From Fibrobacter sp. UWH4 (GTDB taxonomy: Bacteria > Fibrobacterota > Fibrobacteria > Fibrobacterales > Fibrobacteraceae), in NCBI RefSeq assembly GCF_900142475.1, contig NZ_FRAY01000002.1:62001-126000 (forward strand): a stretch of 64,000 nucleotides of DNA, written 5' to 3'. The position numbers were made by a program, and so were the translations under genes. Shown here one piece after another: positions 1-7,258 of the stretch (within the stretch, counting starts at the first letter, position 1; every line of letters begins with the position of its first letter). The notes beneath the pieces were generated by a model. That model ran no database searches and was not told where the DNA came from. It saw nothing but the letters and a program-made list of their open reading frames with translations.

Positions 1-60
1 TTCTGAGGACGCGCTTCGCGCTCTGAGGTATGGGCTCGGACTTCGCCCTTTGAGGAATAC
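1..60. repeat. Palindromic repeat inside the helicase frame
   Basis: The segment contains GACGCGC-TTC-GCGCTC and GGGC...GCCC hairpins linked by CTGAGG/TTTGAGG words. Related words (TTTGAGC, GGGCGC-TAT-GCGCCC) occur between genes at 60207-60250 and near 32389-32415. Here the repeat sits within the helicase reading frame without a stop. Confidence 0.5.
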
Positions 61-218
61 CACTCTAGCAAAAACTTCGGCAACTGCGTCGACTTGCCCG
101 AACCGGTGTCCGCCTTGACAATCACCACCTGATGCTTTTCAAGCAACTCAAAAAATTCTTCCCGATGTTCAACAACAGGAAGTTCCGGGTATTCGATTTT
201 CAGCGAAGACAAATCCAT
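1..218 (-). CDS. ATP-dependent DEAH-box RNA helicase, N-terminal fragment (HrpA-like)
   Basis: Only the first 72 codons lie in the window; the gene runs off the left edge. The ATG at 218 opens a frame with a Walker A motif (ADTGSGKST) followed by QLPKFLLEW, the pattern of HrpA-type DEAH RNA helicases, which unwind RNA using ATP. HrpB-like proteins have a different sequence after the P-loop, so HrpA is the better guess. The start lies 7 bases beyond the stop of the upstream methyltransferase gene, so the two are probably cotranscribed. Directly after the Walker A segment the frame passes through a palindromic repeat (1-60) that stays open but reads as an atypical charged peptide. Confidence 0.7.
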   Translation of the reverse strand, partial: MDLSSLKIEYPELPVVEHREEFFELLEKHQVVIVKADTGSGKSTQLPKFLLEWYSSKGEVRAHTSEREARPQ

Positions 219-224
219 CAGAAG

Positions 225-986
225 CTACACCGACTTGACGAGTTTCGCGCAATAAATGGGGCCCCTGCCCTCGGAACGGTCCGGCAAGATATGCACACCA
301 AATTCCGTGCGGTCTGCACCGGGCAGCAAGTTTTCAATCTCGACCATCCGCATCGACGGTCTTTTTTTCAAGATTTTCTTCACCACGTCGTCATTTTCCA
401 TCGGCGACAGGGCACAAGTTCCATAGACAACCGTTCCCCCCGGTTTCAGCGCATCGACCGCCGAAGCAAGGAGCGCCCCCTGCTCCACCGATAGCCTTTT
501 GACTCGCTTGGCTGACCACACCTCCAAATGCGCCGGGGAATTCAATACATGACGATCCGAAGAACAAGGCGCATCCAACAGAATCTTATCAAAGCATTCT
601 TTCTTGTGGAGTCCAAACTTCATGCCGTCGTAGCCAGTCACCTTGATGATGCCGCGCCACGCTTCCGGCAGGGAATTTTCGATTACATGCTGCAACCGAA
701 GCCTTCTATCGGGCGACCGGTCATTACTCTGCAAGGAACCTTCCCCTTTTAAAAGGGATGCGATTACCAGGGTCTTTCCACCAGGGGCCGCACACATATC
801 GAGTACGTCATCTCCCGGTTGCACATCCAGGGCCTTCGCCGCAAAAACCGAAGCTTCATCCAAATAATACGGCTCAAGACCTTCGCCAAAACGCAATTCC
901 GTCGCGCAACCATCCCCCTTCAGGGATTCCAGCAAGGCCGGCCAGCGTTCACCGAAAAGATTCTCGTAGTAGTCGAAAAATTCCAT
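225..986 (-). CDS. RsmB/NOP2/Sun-family RNA (cytosine-C5) methyltransferase
   Basis: The 253-residue protein carries the SAM-binding motif CAAPGGKT (about residues 65-72), motif IV with its cysteine in LLDAPCSSDR (C141) and motif VI with the second cysteine in YGTCALSPMEN (C191). These are the two cysteines used by m5C RNA methyltransferases of this family for covalent catalysis and release. The start at 986 (MEFFDYYENLF) is preferred over upstream in-frame codons because family similarity begins there. It lacks the N-terminal NusB-like domain of full RsmB and the SDRH stretch recalls NSUN3/4-like members. The substrate (rRNA or tRNA) cannot be told from sequence. The helicase gene follows 7 bases downstream. 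Confidence 0.85.
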   Translation of the reverse strand: MEFFDYYENLFGERWPALLESLKGDGCATELRFGEGLEPYYLDEASVFAAKALDVQPGDDVLDMCAAPGGKTLVIASLLKGEGSLQSNDRSPDRRLRLQHVIENSLPEAWRGIIKVTGYDGMKFGLHKKECFDKILLDAPCSSDRHVLNSPAHLEVWSAKRVKRLSVEQGALLASAVDALKPGGTVVYGTCALSPMENDDVVKKILKKRPSMRMVEIENLLPGADRTEFGVHILPDRSEGRGPIYCAKLVKSV

Positions 987-1040
987 AGCGCAAATATAGT
1001 AGACTGGAGCTAGGAGCAATCATCCTGGAAGGAGCATCTT

Positions 1041-1077
1041 AAAAAAAACTCTCTGCTCAGGGGTATGAGCAAAGAGT
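1041..1077 (-). terminator. Rho-independent terminator of tRNA-Gln
   Basis: On the minus strand a 12-bp stem (ACTCTTTGCTCA / TGAGCAGAGAGT, one mismatch) with a six-base loop is followed by eight T residues, just downstream of the tRNA. Confidence 0.85.
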
Positions 1078-1082
1078 CTTCG

Positions 1083-1153
1083 TTGAGCTACCAGGATTCG
1101 AACCTAGACAAACAGAGTCAGAATCTGTTGTGCTACCATTACACCATAGCTCA
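1083..1153 (-). tRNA. tRNA-Gln (CTG anticodon)
   Basis: The minus strand folds as a cloverleaf with a perfect acceptor stem TGAGCTA/TAGCTCA, a T arm containing GGTTCGAATCC, and an anticodon loop TTCTGAC giving CTG (Gln). The discriminator base is A and CCA is not encoded. A terminator follows and a promoter lies just upstream. Confidence 0.95.
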
Positions 1154-1164
1154 GTGCGCCACCA

Positions 1165-1193
1165 AAGTTAGTAAATAAAAATCAGTTCGGCAA
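1165..1193 (-). promoter_or_regulatory. Putative sigma70-type promoter of tRNA-Gln
   Basis: On the minus strand TTGCCG is separated by 17 bases from TAACTT, ending 12 bases before the tRNA. Spacing and position fit a housekeeping promoter, although the -10 box is weak. Confidence 0.5.
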
Positions 1194-1197
1194 GGGG

Positions 1198-2604
1198 TTA
1201 TTTGAAAATATTTTGACTTGGCGGCGTATAAGTCATCCATTGCTGCTGCTGGACACCCCCTTCAGGAAGCGTAACAGCCGTAAAAGTCACGTAAAACAGC
1301 ATCGGAACCTCCGATTTACGCAGCTTGTTCATCACCTTGGGGTCACCCGAATAGAGAACCACCTGCTGGTCTCCCGACGGAAGTCCGTCCAGCATGAGCA
1401 TATAGCAGGTCACATCGCGCACGAAATGCGAGGTTCCCTTGATACCCACCACCACGCTATTGACCATACAGTTGTTCGACTGCGTCGTATCTTCGCGGTC
1501 AACGACAAGGCTCACGCCACTCACCAGCGAAGAAGCCTTCGTGAGGGATGTTTTTCCGATATTCAAGGTATCCGTCAGCCCTTCAATTTCCTTTTTGGTC
1601 AAGTAACGGGAAATTCCGACTTGAGCCACCTTTTCGTCCTGAACCCAGCGGAATTCAAACCTGAAAGAGTCACCGGGCAACGAATCCGGGACAGGCAACC
1701 ACCAGCGACCGAGACTGTCCGTCGTTGTCTGCGCCACAAATTCCAAGGAATCGCCTTCAACGAATTCAAATCCGTAAATGTCGCGAATAGTCATCACCTC
1801 GACATTGGCACACGGGTCCCCGTTCTTGCAGAGCAACGTTCCTGAAATTCTCGCAACATTCTTCGTTTCCTTTTCCGATTCCTTGATTAAAGTATCCGCC
1901 TTGGCCGTCATACTCCACACGACAGGGCCAGGGCTCACGGTATCGCCTTCGTACATACGGTTCAAGTTCAAGCTGCGGTAGATCAGGCTATCCGCAAAAC
2001 CCAGCGAACGCATACGGGCAACCATCAGGGAATCTCCCGGGAAAATTTCAAGTTCCCAGTTACCGGCAGGAACCAACATATAGAAGCTATCGGCAGCAAA
2101 GACGTCATTGCAGAACGGCGTTCCCGAAAGGCAGGTCACAAAGTGTCCACCCACAGAAACAGCGGAGTCCTCAACCTCTTCAAAATAAAGCACGCTGTTC
2201 ACGACAGCCGCCTTCGCAAGCTGAATACTGTCAAAAGCCTTCGCCTTCAAGGTCGTACGAGGCAAGAAGAACACTTCCACAGCCGAAGTATCAATTACTG
2301 CCAGCTGGAACGTATCCGCAATCACCGAATCAAAGGCGTACACGCCATCGGAATCCGTGACGACTTCAATCTGTTCCGGAACATGCAGGACACTATCGAA
2401 AACGGCCATACGAGCCATACGGACAACAGCTTCGGACGCAGGCGATCCATCGACACGACGAACGACACCGGCCACCACATCGGCCTCGGCAACCGTATTG
2501 CCCGTATCCGTTACAGTCCCGGCAGTCTTGTCGTTGCTGCAAGCGGTAAAGGCTAACGCAACCGCTGCTGCCAAGGTCAAAAATGCAAATTTCAAGTTTT
2601 TCAT
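1198..2604 (-). CDS. Lipoprotein with carboxypeptidase-regulatory-like repeats
   Basis: The start at 2604 (MKNLKFAFLT) follows a clear GAGGAGG ribosome site and overlaps the stop of the upstream TIGR02147 gene as ATGA. The 468-residue product has a lipoprotein signal ending at FTAC (C22). Two segments, roughly residues 45-105 (VVAGVVRRVDGSPASEAVV...TDSDGVYAFDSV) and 250-335 (ISGTLLCKNGDPCANVEV...TTDSLGRWWLP), look like carboxypeptidase-regulatory-like or Ig-like beta-sandwich folds common in surface proteins. No catalytic motif is visible. Coupling to the TIGR02147 gene suggests the two act together, perhaps as a regulator and a surface lipoprotein, but that is inference. Confidence 0.7.
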   Translation of the reverse strand: MKNLKFAFLTLAAAVALAFTACSNDKTAGTVTDTGNTVAEADVVAGVVRRVDGSPASEAVVRMARMAVFDSVLHVPEQIEVVTDSDGVYAFDSVIADTFQLAVIDTSAVEVFFLPRTTLKAKAFDSIQLAKAAVVNSVLYFEEVEDSAVSVGGHFVTCLSGTPFCNDVFAADSFYMLVPAGNWELEIFPGDSLMVARMRSLGFADSLIYRSLNLNRMYEGDTVSPGPVVWSMTAKADTLIKESEKETKNVARISGTLLCKNGDPCANVEVMTIRDIYGFEFVEGDSLEFVAQTTTDSLGRWWLPVPDSLPGDSFRFEFRWVQDEKVAQVGISRYLTKKEIEGLTDTLNIGKTSLTKASSLVSGVSLVVDREDTTQSNNCMVNSVVVGIKGTSHFVRDVTCYMLMLDGLPSGDQQVVLYSGDPKVMNKLRKSEVPMLFYVTFTAVTLPEGGVQQQQWMTYTPPSQNIFK

Positions 2605-3452
2605 TTTTCCTCCTCGGTTTCCGGCGGCAGTGCCACCTTTTCCTTGCTCAACGGGAAAAACTGAATATTCATCTGGCAAACCATCGTCTCGCCCTCGTCG
2701 GAGCGGATGATGTCGACCACTTCCTTGCGGAACAGGTCGATTTTGCTGATGATGCGTTCCAGTCCTTCGGCAGAAACGCTCATCGTCATACAAGATACAT
2801 TTCTGCGCTCGGTGCTGTAATGATCCAGGGCGTCTTTACCCAAATCCATCATCTGTTTCTGGAACTGATGAACGAAAAGCGACGAAATTTCGGAACCGCT
2901 GAAGATGGCCTTGTTTACCGAGCGGTAAAAGCCCTTTTCATCCAGTTCGATCAGCTGCATCGACAGGAGCAGTTGGATAGCCTGCTTTGCCTGCGGAAGC
3001 GTGATGCGCGGGTTCAGGAACAGCGCCAGTTCCTGGATATTTTTAGGACCCACATCGAGAACGGACAACGCCTCGCGGACCGCCACATAATACCACTTAC
3101 TATAATACTCCTGCTGGCTCTTGGTAAGCGACTTGATCGCGCTCGGGAGGAGCGCCGACATCTGCTCGAAGATTGCCTGCTTCGACGCCGGCGTAGTCGC
3201 GTGCGTGAAGTCCACCATCAGCGTAAAGTAACGGCCTTCCTTTTCGTTCAGGCCTAAAGCCGCAATAAACTTGGGCAACATCTGGGGCGTAAGCGACTTG
3301 CGCCCGCGGACCAGGTCCAAATAGAATCCCGACGAGGAATACCCCGCCTTCTTGGCGAAGGACCTGTAAGAAAAGTAACGTTGCACGGACTTACGGTAAT
3401 CGTAATAATCCTGCAAATACTTTCGGTAGTTGTAGTAAGCGTATACGTTCAT
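2601..3452 (-). CDS. TIGR02147 family protein (Fibrobacter paralogous family, regulator-like)
   Basis: The start at 3452 gives 283 residues beginning MNVYAYYNYRKYLQDYYDYRKS, followed by RSFAKKAGYSSSGFYLDLVRGRKSLTP and KFIAALGLNEKEGRYFTLMV. The 'Y.DYR..L..yy..rk' opening and the HTH-like central part are hallmarks of TIGR02147/DUF4423 proteins, a paralogous family of unknown function first noted in Fibrobacter. The N-terminal third resembles an XRE-type helix-turn-helix and the middle a winged helix, so a DNA-binding role is plausible. Upstream in-frame codons to 3602 translate AT-rich leader sequence and are unlikely to be used. The downstream lipoprotein overlaps by four bases. Confidence 0.8.
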   Translation of the reverse strand: MNVYAYYNYRKYLQDYYDYRKSVQRYFSYRSFAKKAGYSSSGFYLDLVRGRKSLTPQMLPKFIAALGLNEKEGRYFTLMVDFTHATTPASKQAIFEQMSALLPSAIKSLTKSQQEYYSKWYYVAVREALSVLDVGPKNIQELALFLNPRITLPQAKQAIQLLLSMQLIELDEKGFYRSVNKAIFSGSEISSLFVHQFQKQMMDLGKDALDHYSTERRNVSCMTMSVSAEGLERIISKIDLFRKEVVDIIRSDEGETMVCQMNIQFFPLSKEKVALPPETEEEK

Positions 3453-3624
3453 CACTTTTAAATATAATTTTTTCTTGATTTTTTGGGAACACTTTTTTTT
3501 TACATCGGAGTAAAATTGCGTAAATTTCCGTAAACAGAACAATCTGTGAACACTTTTAATTTTCGAAGTGATACGCTTCGTCATTTTTTTAGATATATTC
3601 AAGGAACACCCAATCCCATCCTAT

Positions 3625-3660
3625 GGACTTTCGTTTGGAAACAGGCGAAAGTCCTTTTTT
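3625..3660 (+). terminator. Terminator-like stem-loop in the leader of the 3677 gene
   Basis: GGACTTTCG and CGAAAGTCC form a perfect 9-bp stem with a 12-base loop followed by six T residues, 17 bases before the ATG at 3677. A possible -10 (TATATT) lies near 3593. It could be an attenuator or simply end antisense transcription of the divergent TIGR02147 gene. Confidence 0.55.
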
Positions 3661-3676
3661 CTAAATTTAGACGCAA

Positions 3677-4468
3677 ATGGAAAAAATAAAGCTTTTTCTC
3701 AGGAACACCCTATTTCGGCTTTTGCGCTTTGCAGGGATTCTTTTAGTTATCTACGTCAGCATGGTTTTCTACCTTGCACTCACCGAACGCAGGAACGCTT
3801 TTCCACGCGCCATCTACCATAAAGAAGCGAACGAGGCCATCCAGGGTAAGGCAAGACCGCTCACCTGCACCCTCGAAGACGGAGTCGCGCTGGACGGTTT
3901 CAGCATGGGAAACGAGAACGACCCCATCCTGCTCTACTATCCCGAAGCAGACGAAGACGCGGCGCAGTTCCTGGCGCAGGTGGAAACACTTCCCGGAATC
4001 CACATCGTCACTTTCAACTATCGGGGCTCCGCCCAGAACAAGGGAACTCCCTCCGAAGAAAATTTCGAAAGCGACGCCAAGCAGATTTTCGAATGCGCCA
4101 CCCAAGTCAACGGGAAAGCACCGCAATACCTTGCCGGGCGCGGAATGGGAGCCATATCAGCCATCAACCAGTCAAACGGACATCAGGACGTCATCCTGAT
4201 TGATCCCATTTTAGATATCGCCGACGCCATCGCTCAAAAATACAAGGCACTTTACCCCAGGTTCCTTATCCGCACCCAATTCAAGGCAGACTCAAATAAA
4301 TTATCGAACCCCACCGCGCGCCTGTCCGTAATTTACGACAAGAAGGCTGTAGAGCAACAGGCCAAGGCATCTGTGACCGCCGTCACATCCAAAGAGGAAT
4401 ATTTTCGGAACGGCCAAACTCTTGCCACAATCCTCTTGCAAGTTATAAGTAAGAATTTATCACCATAA
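3677..4468 (+). CDS. Membrane-anchored alpha/beta-hydrolase-like protein lacking the nucleophile serine
   Basis: The 263-residue protein has one N-terminal membrane segment (about 13-34) and then an alpha/beta-hydrolase fold signature: FNYRGSAQNKGTPSEENFESDA resembles the YRGYG.S.G.PSE..L..DA block of DUF/peptidase-S9-like hydrolases. The expected nucleophile elbow GxSxG reads GRGMG (about residue 153), so the catalytic serine is replaced by glycine. A glutamate or aspartate (LIDPILD) follows. It is therefore likely a pseudo-enzyme or binding protein at the periplasmic face. It is divergently transcribed from the TIGR02147 gene. No clear Shine-Dalgarno precedes the ATG. Confidence 0.6.
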   Translation: MEKIKLFLRNTLFRLLRFAGILLVIYVSMVFYLALTERRNAFPRAIYHKEANEAIQGKARPLTCTLEDGVALDGFSMGNENDPILLYYPEADEDAAQFLAQVETLPGIHIVTFNYRGSAQNKGTPSEENFESDAKQIFECATQVNGKAPQYLAGRGMGAISAINQSNGHQDVILIDPILDIADAIAQKYKALYPRFLIRTQFKADSNKLSNPTARLSVIYDKKAVEQQAKASVTAVTSKEEYFRNGQTLATILLQVISKNLSP

Positions 4469-4620
4469 ACGCAAACAAATTCACCCCCAACTACATTACT
4501 TTACTTACAAAGCCCTTATTTTTCGAGAGTTTTTTGCATATTTTTTCTAAATCACTTGCTTTTGTTAATTTTTTTTATTAGTTTACCTTGAAAACCACAA
4601 ACAAAAAAAAGAGGTGTTAT

Positions 4621-5370
4621 ATGGACAATATTATTGTGAAGATGGATATCCGTGGTTTCCTACGGTTTCCGGAGCAGGCCATCAAGGCGATGAAGCTCGA
4701 CAAGATGGCAAAACAGGGGACTGCAGCCAACGGCAAGACGGTTGAAATCGGTCCCTACGCAGACATCGAGGTGGACCCCGTCGGAAAGCGCTTCGCCATT
4801 ACCCCCACTAAAGAAGCGAAAACGACCTCCTTCCGTTTCATTGTCGGCGTCAACTCCACCAAGTCCAAGTTCCTGTACGTCAAGGGCGCCCTGAACGCCA
4901 TCGGCTCCAAGATTATCACAGGCGCTTACACCTTGGAAAAGGAAGGCAACCGCTACATCTTCACGGCCAAGGGCGAATCCAAGAAAAAAGGCCCGTGGCA
5001 GCTGATCGCCTGCCGCAACTCCATCGCCAACAAGACGATGCTCTCGATTGACTCTCGCGGCACAATCATCTTCAACCGCCACACCAGGGACGCCGTGAAC
5101 ACCCAGGTGAACAAGACCATGATTGCCGAATACGACCGTGCCAAGAAGGTATTCAAGCTCACCTTCAGCAAGGACAAGGGATTCATCAACGTGCGCACGA
5201 TCGCAAGCCACGCCAACGCCTCCTTCATGGGCACGTTCTCGTCTCACGGAATCGCACTTCCCAAGCAGAGTTTCCGCACCGAATGCAAGGTCGAAGGCAA
5301 GACAATTTCCTTCAGCGTTGCCGCCCTGATCGCCGAGCAGAAGGCTGCCGAAAAGAATTCCAAGAAGTAA
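4621..5370 (+). CDS. Hypothetical protein with internal beta-rich repeats
   Basis: I do not recognise this 249-residue family. The start at 4621 follows GAGGTG at a good distance; an in-frame ATG at 4588 would translate AT-rich leader. The protein seems built from up to four related units of about 45-50 residues. Two of them share an arginine-glycine core: KMDIRGFLRFPEQAIKAM (about 8-25) and SIDSRGTIIFNRHTRDAV (about 141-158). The RG-then-hydrophobic-then-R/K pattern recalls the AbrB/SpoVT swapped-hairpin fold, but the match is weak. It has no signal peptide or membrane segment. The next gene begins 15 bases downstream. Confidence 0.6.
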   Translation: MDNIIVKMDIRGFLRFPEQAIKAMKLDKMAKQGTAANGKTVEIGPYADIEVDPVGKRFAITPTKEAKTTSFRFIVGVNSTKSKFLYVKGALNAIGSKIITGAYTLEKEGNRYIFTAKGESKKKGPWQLIACRNSIANKTMLSIDSRGTIIFNRHTRDAVNTQVNKTMIAEYDRAKKVFKLTFSKDKGFINVRTIASHANASFMGTFSSHGIALPKQSFRTECKVEGKTISFSVAALIAEQKAAEKNSKK

Positions 5371-5385
5371 CAACCGAGGTCAACT

Positions 5386-5838
5386 ATGATCGACATTCTC
5401 AAGTTGTTCTACACGACCCACTATAATCTGGGTGCACTTGCAATCCTGATGTTACTGCTTTTGATTTTCTTCCTCACCAAGAAGAACTTCAAGGGTGCCA
5501 TCATCGTATTCATCCTCCTTATAGTATACAATGTCGGCATCTACAAAAGAACCGAGGGCAAGTCCTGGACCATCGAAATCGATCCGCCGGAAACGGCATC
5601 TAACGGTTACGACAGCTATAGCAAGCCGCAGCCGATCAAGATGACCTTCTCTGCGACTCCCGAAAAATGGACCATCACCGATAGCAAGGGAGAAACCCAT
5701 CATTGGTGCTGGCTCGACGCGGCATGGGACAAGGTTGCAAATACGGACGTCGTCGCCTGGATTTGGGGCGAAAACTCCAGCAAGAAAATGATGAAATCGA
5801 CCGAAAACCGTGCTAACGACGCACAAAACGCCGACTAG
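5386..5838 (+). CDS. Hypothetical membrane protein
   Basis: The 150-residue product has two N-terminal membrane segments (about 15-30 and 37-51) joined by a short KKNFKG turn, then a soluble domain containing the tryptophan-rich stretch THHWCWLDAAWDK. It is not a family I recognise. It follows the 4621 gene by 15 bases with AACCGAGG upstream as a possible ribosome site, so the two are probably cotranscribed. Its last four bases overlap the end of the convergent lpxH-like gene. Confidence 0.6.
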   Translation: MIDILKLFYTTHYNLGALAILMLLLLIFFLTKKNFKGAIIVFILLIVYNVGIYKRTEGKSWTIEIDPPETASNGYDSYSKPQPIKMTFSATPEKWTITDSKGETHHWCWLDAAWDKVANTDVVAWIWGENSSKKMMKSTENRANDAQNAD

Positions 5839-6566
5839 CCGACAAATTCGAATTCATTGAGCGTTATCTCTCCTGCTTCCATCCGGAGGTAGGAGAGTTT
5901 TTTTATCCACTCGCCTGCCGAGGCGACCATACCGCCATCGACAGTCCAAAGTCCCGAAACGTGATGATGTCCGAGAACGCAGCAATCGCACTTTTTCGCG
6001 CGAAGCATGCGTTCAGCCCAATGCAGGTACTCTTCCATCTTGATGATGCGGGACTCCCCCACCTTGCGGCTATTACGCCCCACAAAACGGGCTAGAGCCA
6101 TCCCCCAGTCCGGGTGAATCTGGCTGAAAAGAAACCGATTCAACGGGAAATCGAGAATTTTGCGAAAAATTCGGTAGCCGAAATCGGACTTCGCCACGCC
6201 GTCGCCGTGTCTAAAAAAGACTCGCTTTCCCTGAATTTCCAGGATAACATCCTTATGGACCTGAACCCCGAGACTCTTCGGGAAAAAACTTCCATACGCA
6301 AAGTCGTGATTTCCCTGCAGCAGGTGAACTTCGCAACCGGACAGCACCAGTTGACGCAGCGCAAAGAATAGATCAAAATGGTTACGGTTCACGTAGTCGT
6401 TGTACTCGTACCAAAATTCGAACAAGTCGCCCACAATGACCAAGTGCGAAGCTCGCCCCCTGAGGGTCTCTACGAAACGGACCAAGGCTTTTTCGCGGTC
6501 AGGAACAGCTCCCGGCGGGTTCACGCCCAGATGCGCATCAGAAATAAAGTAGGCGGGTAAAGTCAT
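5835..6566 (-). CDS. lpxH: UDP-2,3-diacylglucosamine diphosphatase (LpxH-like metallophosphoesterase)
   Basis: The product (243 residues from the ATG at 6566) shows the calcineurin-like metallophosphoesterase blocks in order: ISDAHLG (about 8-14), VGDLFEFWYEY (45-55), GNHDF (85-89), FRHGDG and VLGHHH near residue 185. The GDLFEFW block and overall length match LpxH, which hydrolyses UDP-2,3-diacylglucosamine to lipid X in lipid A synthesis at the inner face of the cytoplasmic membrane. Residues encoded upstream of 6566 add nothing conserved. The gene stands alone; its end overlaps the convergent hypothetical gene by four bases. Confidence 0.8.
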   Translation of the reverse strand: MTLPAYFISDAHLGVNPPGAVPDREKALVRFVETLRGRASHLVIVGDLFEFWYEYNDYVNRNHFDLFFALRQLVLSGCEVHLLQGNHDFAYGSFFPKSLGVQVHKDVILEIQGKRVFFRHGDGVAKSDFGYRIFRKILDFPLNRFLFSQIHPDWGMALARFVGRNSRKVGESRIIKMEEYLHWAERMLRAKKCDCCVLGHHHVSGLWTVDGGMVASAGEWIKKLSYLRMEAGEITLNEFEFVG

Positions 6567-6684
6567 CGTGAACGAATATAGCAACTATTCGTAATCCGAA
6601 TTTATAGCGGACCGCGAACCGCGACTTCAACAACGAAGCAAATCAAATCTAGCGACGATGAACTCTTTGTTATATTTTGTTACG

Positions 6685-7257
6685 ATGAAAATGTTTTGTG
6701 CAAAAGCCGCATCCTGGGTTGCAATGGCGACAGCTTGTTGTGGCTTTTTAGCAAGTTGTTCCGTAAGCCACACGAAATACGATCTCCAAGAATACCCGAA
6801 AGCGGCATCCTTCTTCGAGCCGATCACATTCACCTTCGGAGACAAGACTTCCTATCTGGATTCCAACCTGCAAAGCGCCTATTCGACCGCCATCGACAGC
6901 CTGTTTTTCCCAAAAGAAAGTTGTAGGGGCAACGCCCAAATTACGGCAAAGGTTGTCCCGGACAACGAGACCAACGATTGGGGCATCGGCGCCGCCTTTA
7001 TTCCCTTCTGGCCGGTTCTCCCCGTCAGCGAATCGTGGCATTACCACATGGACGTTCGCATTCTCTGCAACGGAGCATTGGCATTCTCGGCGGAATTCGA
7101 AGAAAGCGAACATGTCGAAGCCTTCTGGTTCGGGCGTATGCGCGCAGACCTCGTCAACGACGCGTCACAAGAAATGCACCGGAAATTAATCGAACGCCTC
7201 AAGTTCGAAACGCAGCTAGGGCGATACACCGACCTCAATTCGGCGCAGGACTTTTAA
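6685..7257 (+). CDS. Hypothetical lipoprotein
   Basis: The protein starting at 6685 (190 residues) has a lipoprotein signal peptide ending LASC (C25). The mature part (TFGDKTSYLDSNLQSAYSTAIDSLFF...ITAKVVPDNETNDW) has no motif I recognise; a stretch WGIGAAFIPFWPVLPVSESWHYHMDVRI is hydrophobic and may be a beta-hairpin. An ATG at 6658 in the same frame would lengthen the signal peptide; TATATT at 6669-6674 could be a -10 box and would favour the 6685 start. It converges on lnt, one base apart. Confidence 0.6.
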   Translation: MKMFCAKAASWVAMATACCGFLASCSVSHTKYDLQEYPKAASFFEPITFTFGDKTSYLDSNLQSAYSTAIDSLFFPKESCRGNAQITAKVVPDNETNDWGIGAAFIPFWPVLPVSESWHYHMDVRILCNGALAFSAEFEESEHVEAFWFGRMRADLVNDASQEMHRKLIERLKFETQLGRYTDLNSAQDF

Positions 7258-7258
7258 A

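Noticed and set aside
2605-2793. 63-residue N-terminal extension of the lipoprotein
   Set aside because: It lies in the TIGR02147 gene in another frame; the signal peptide and Shine-Dalgarno place the start at 2604.
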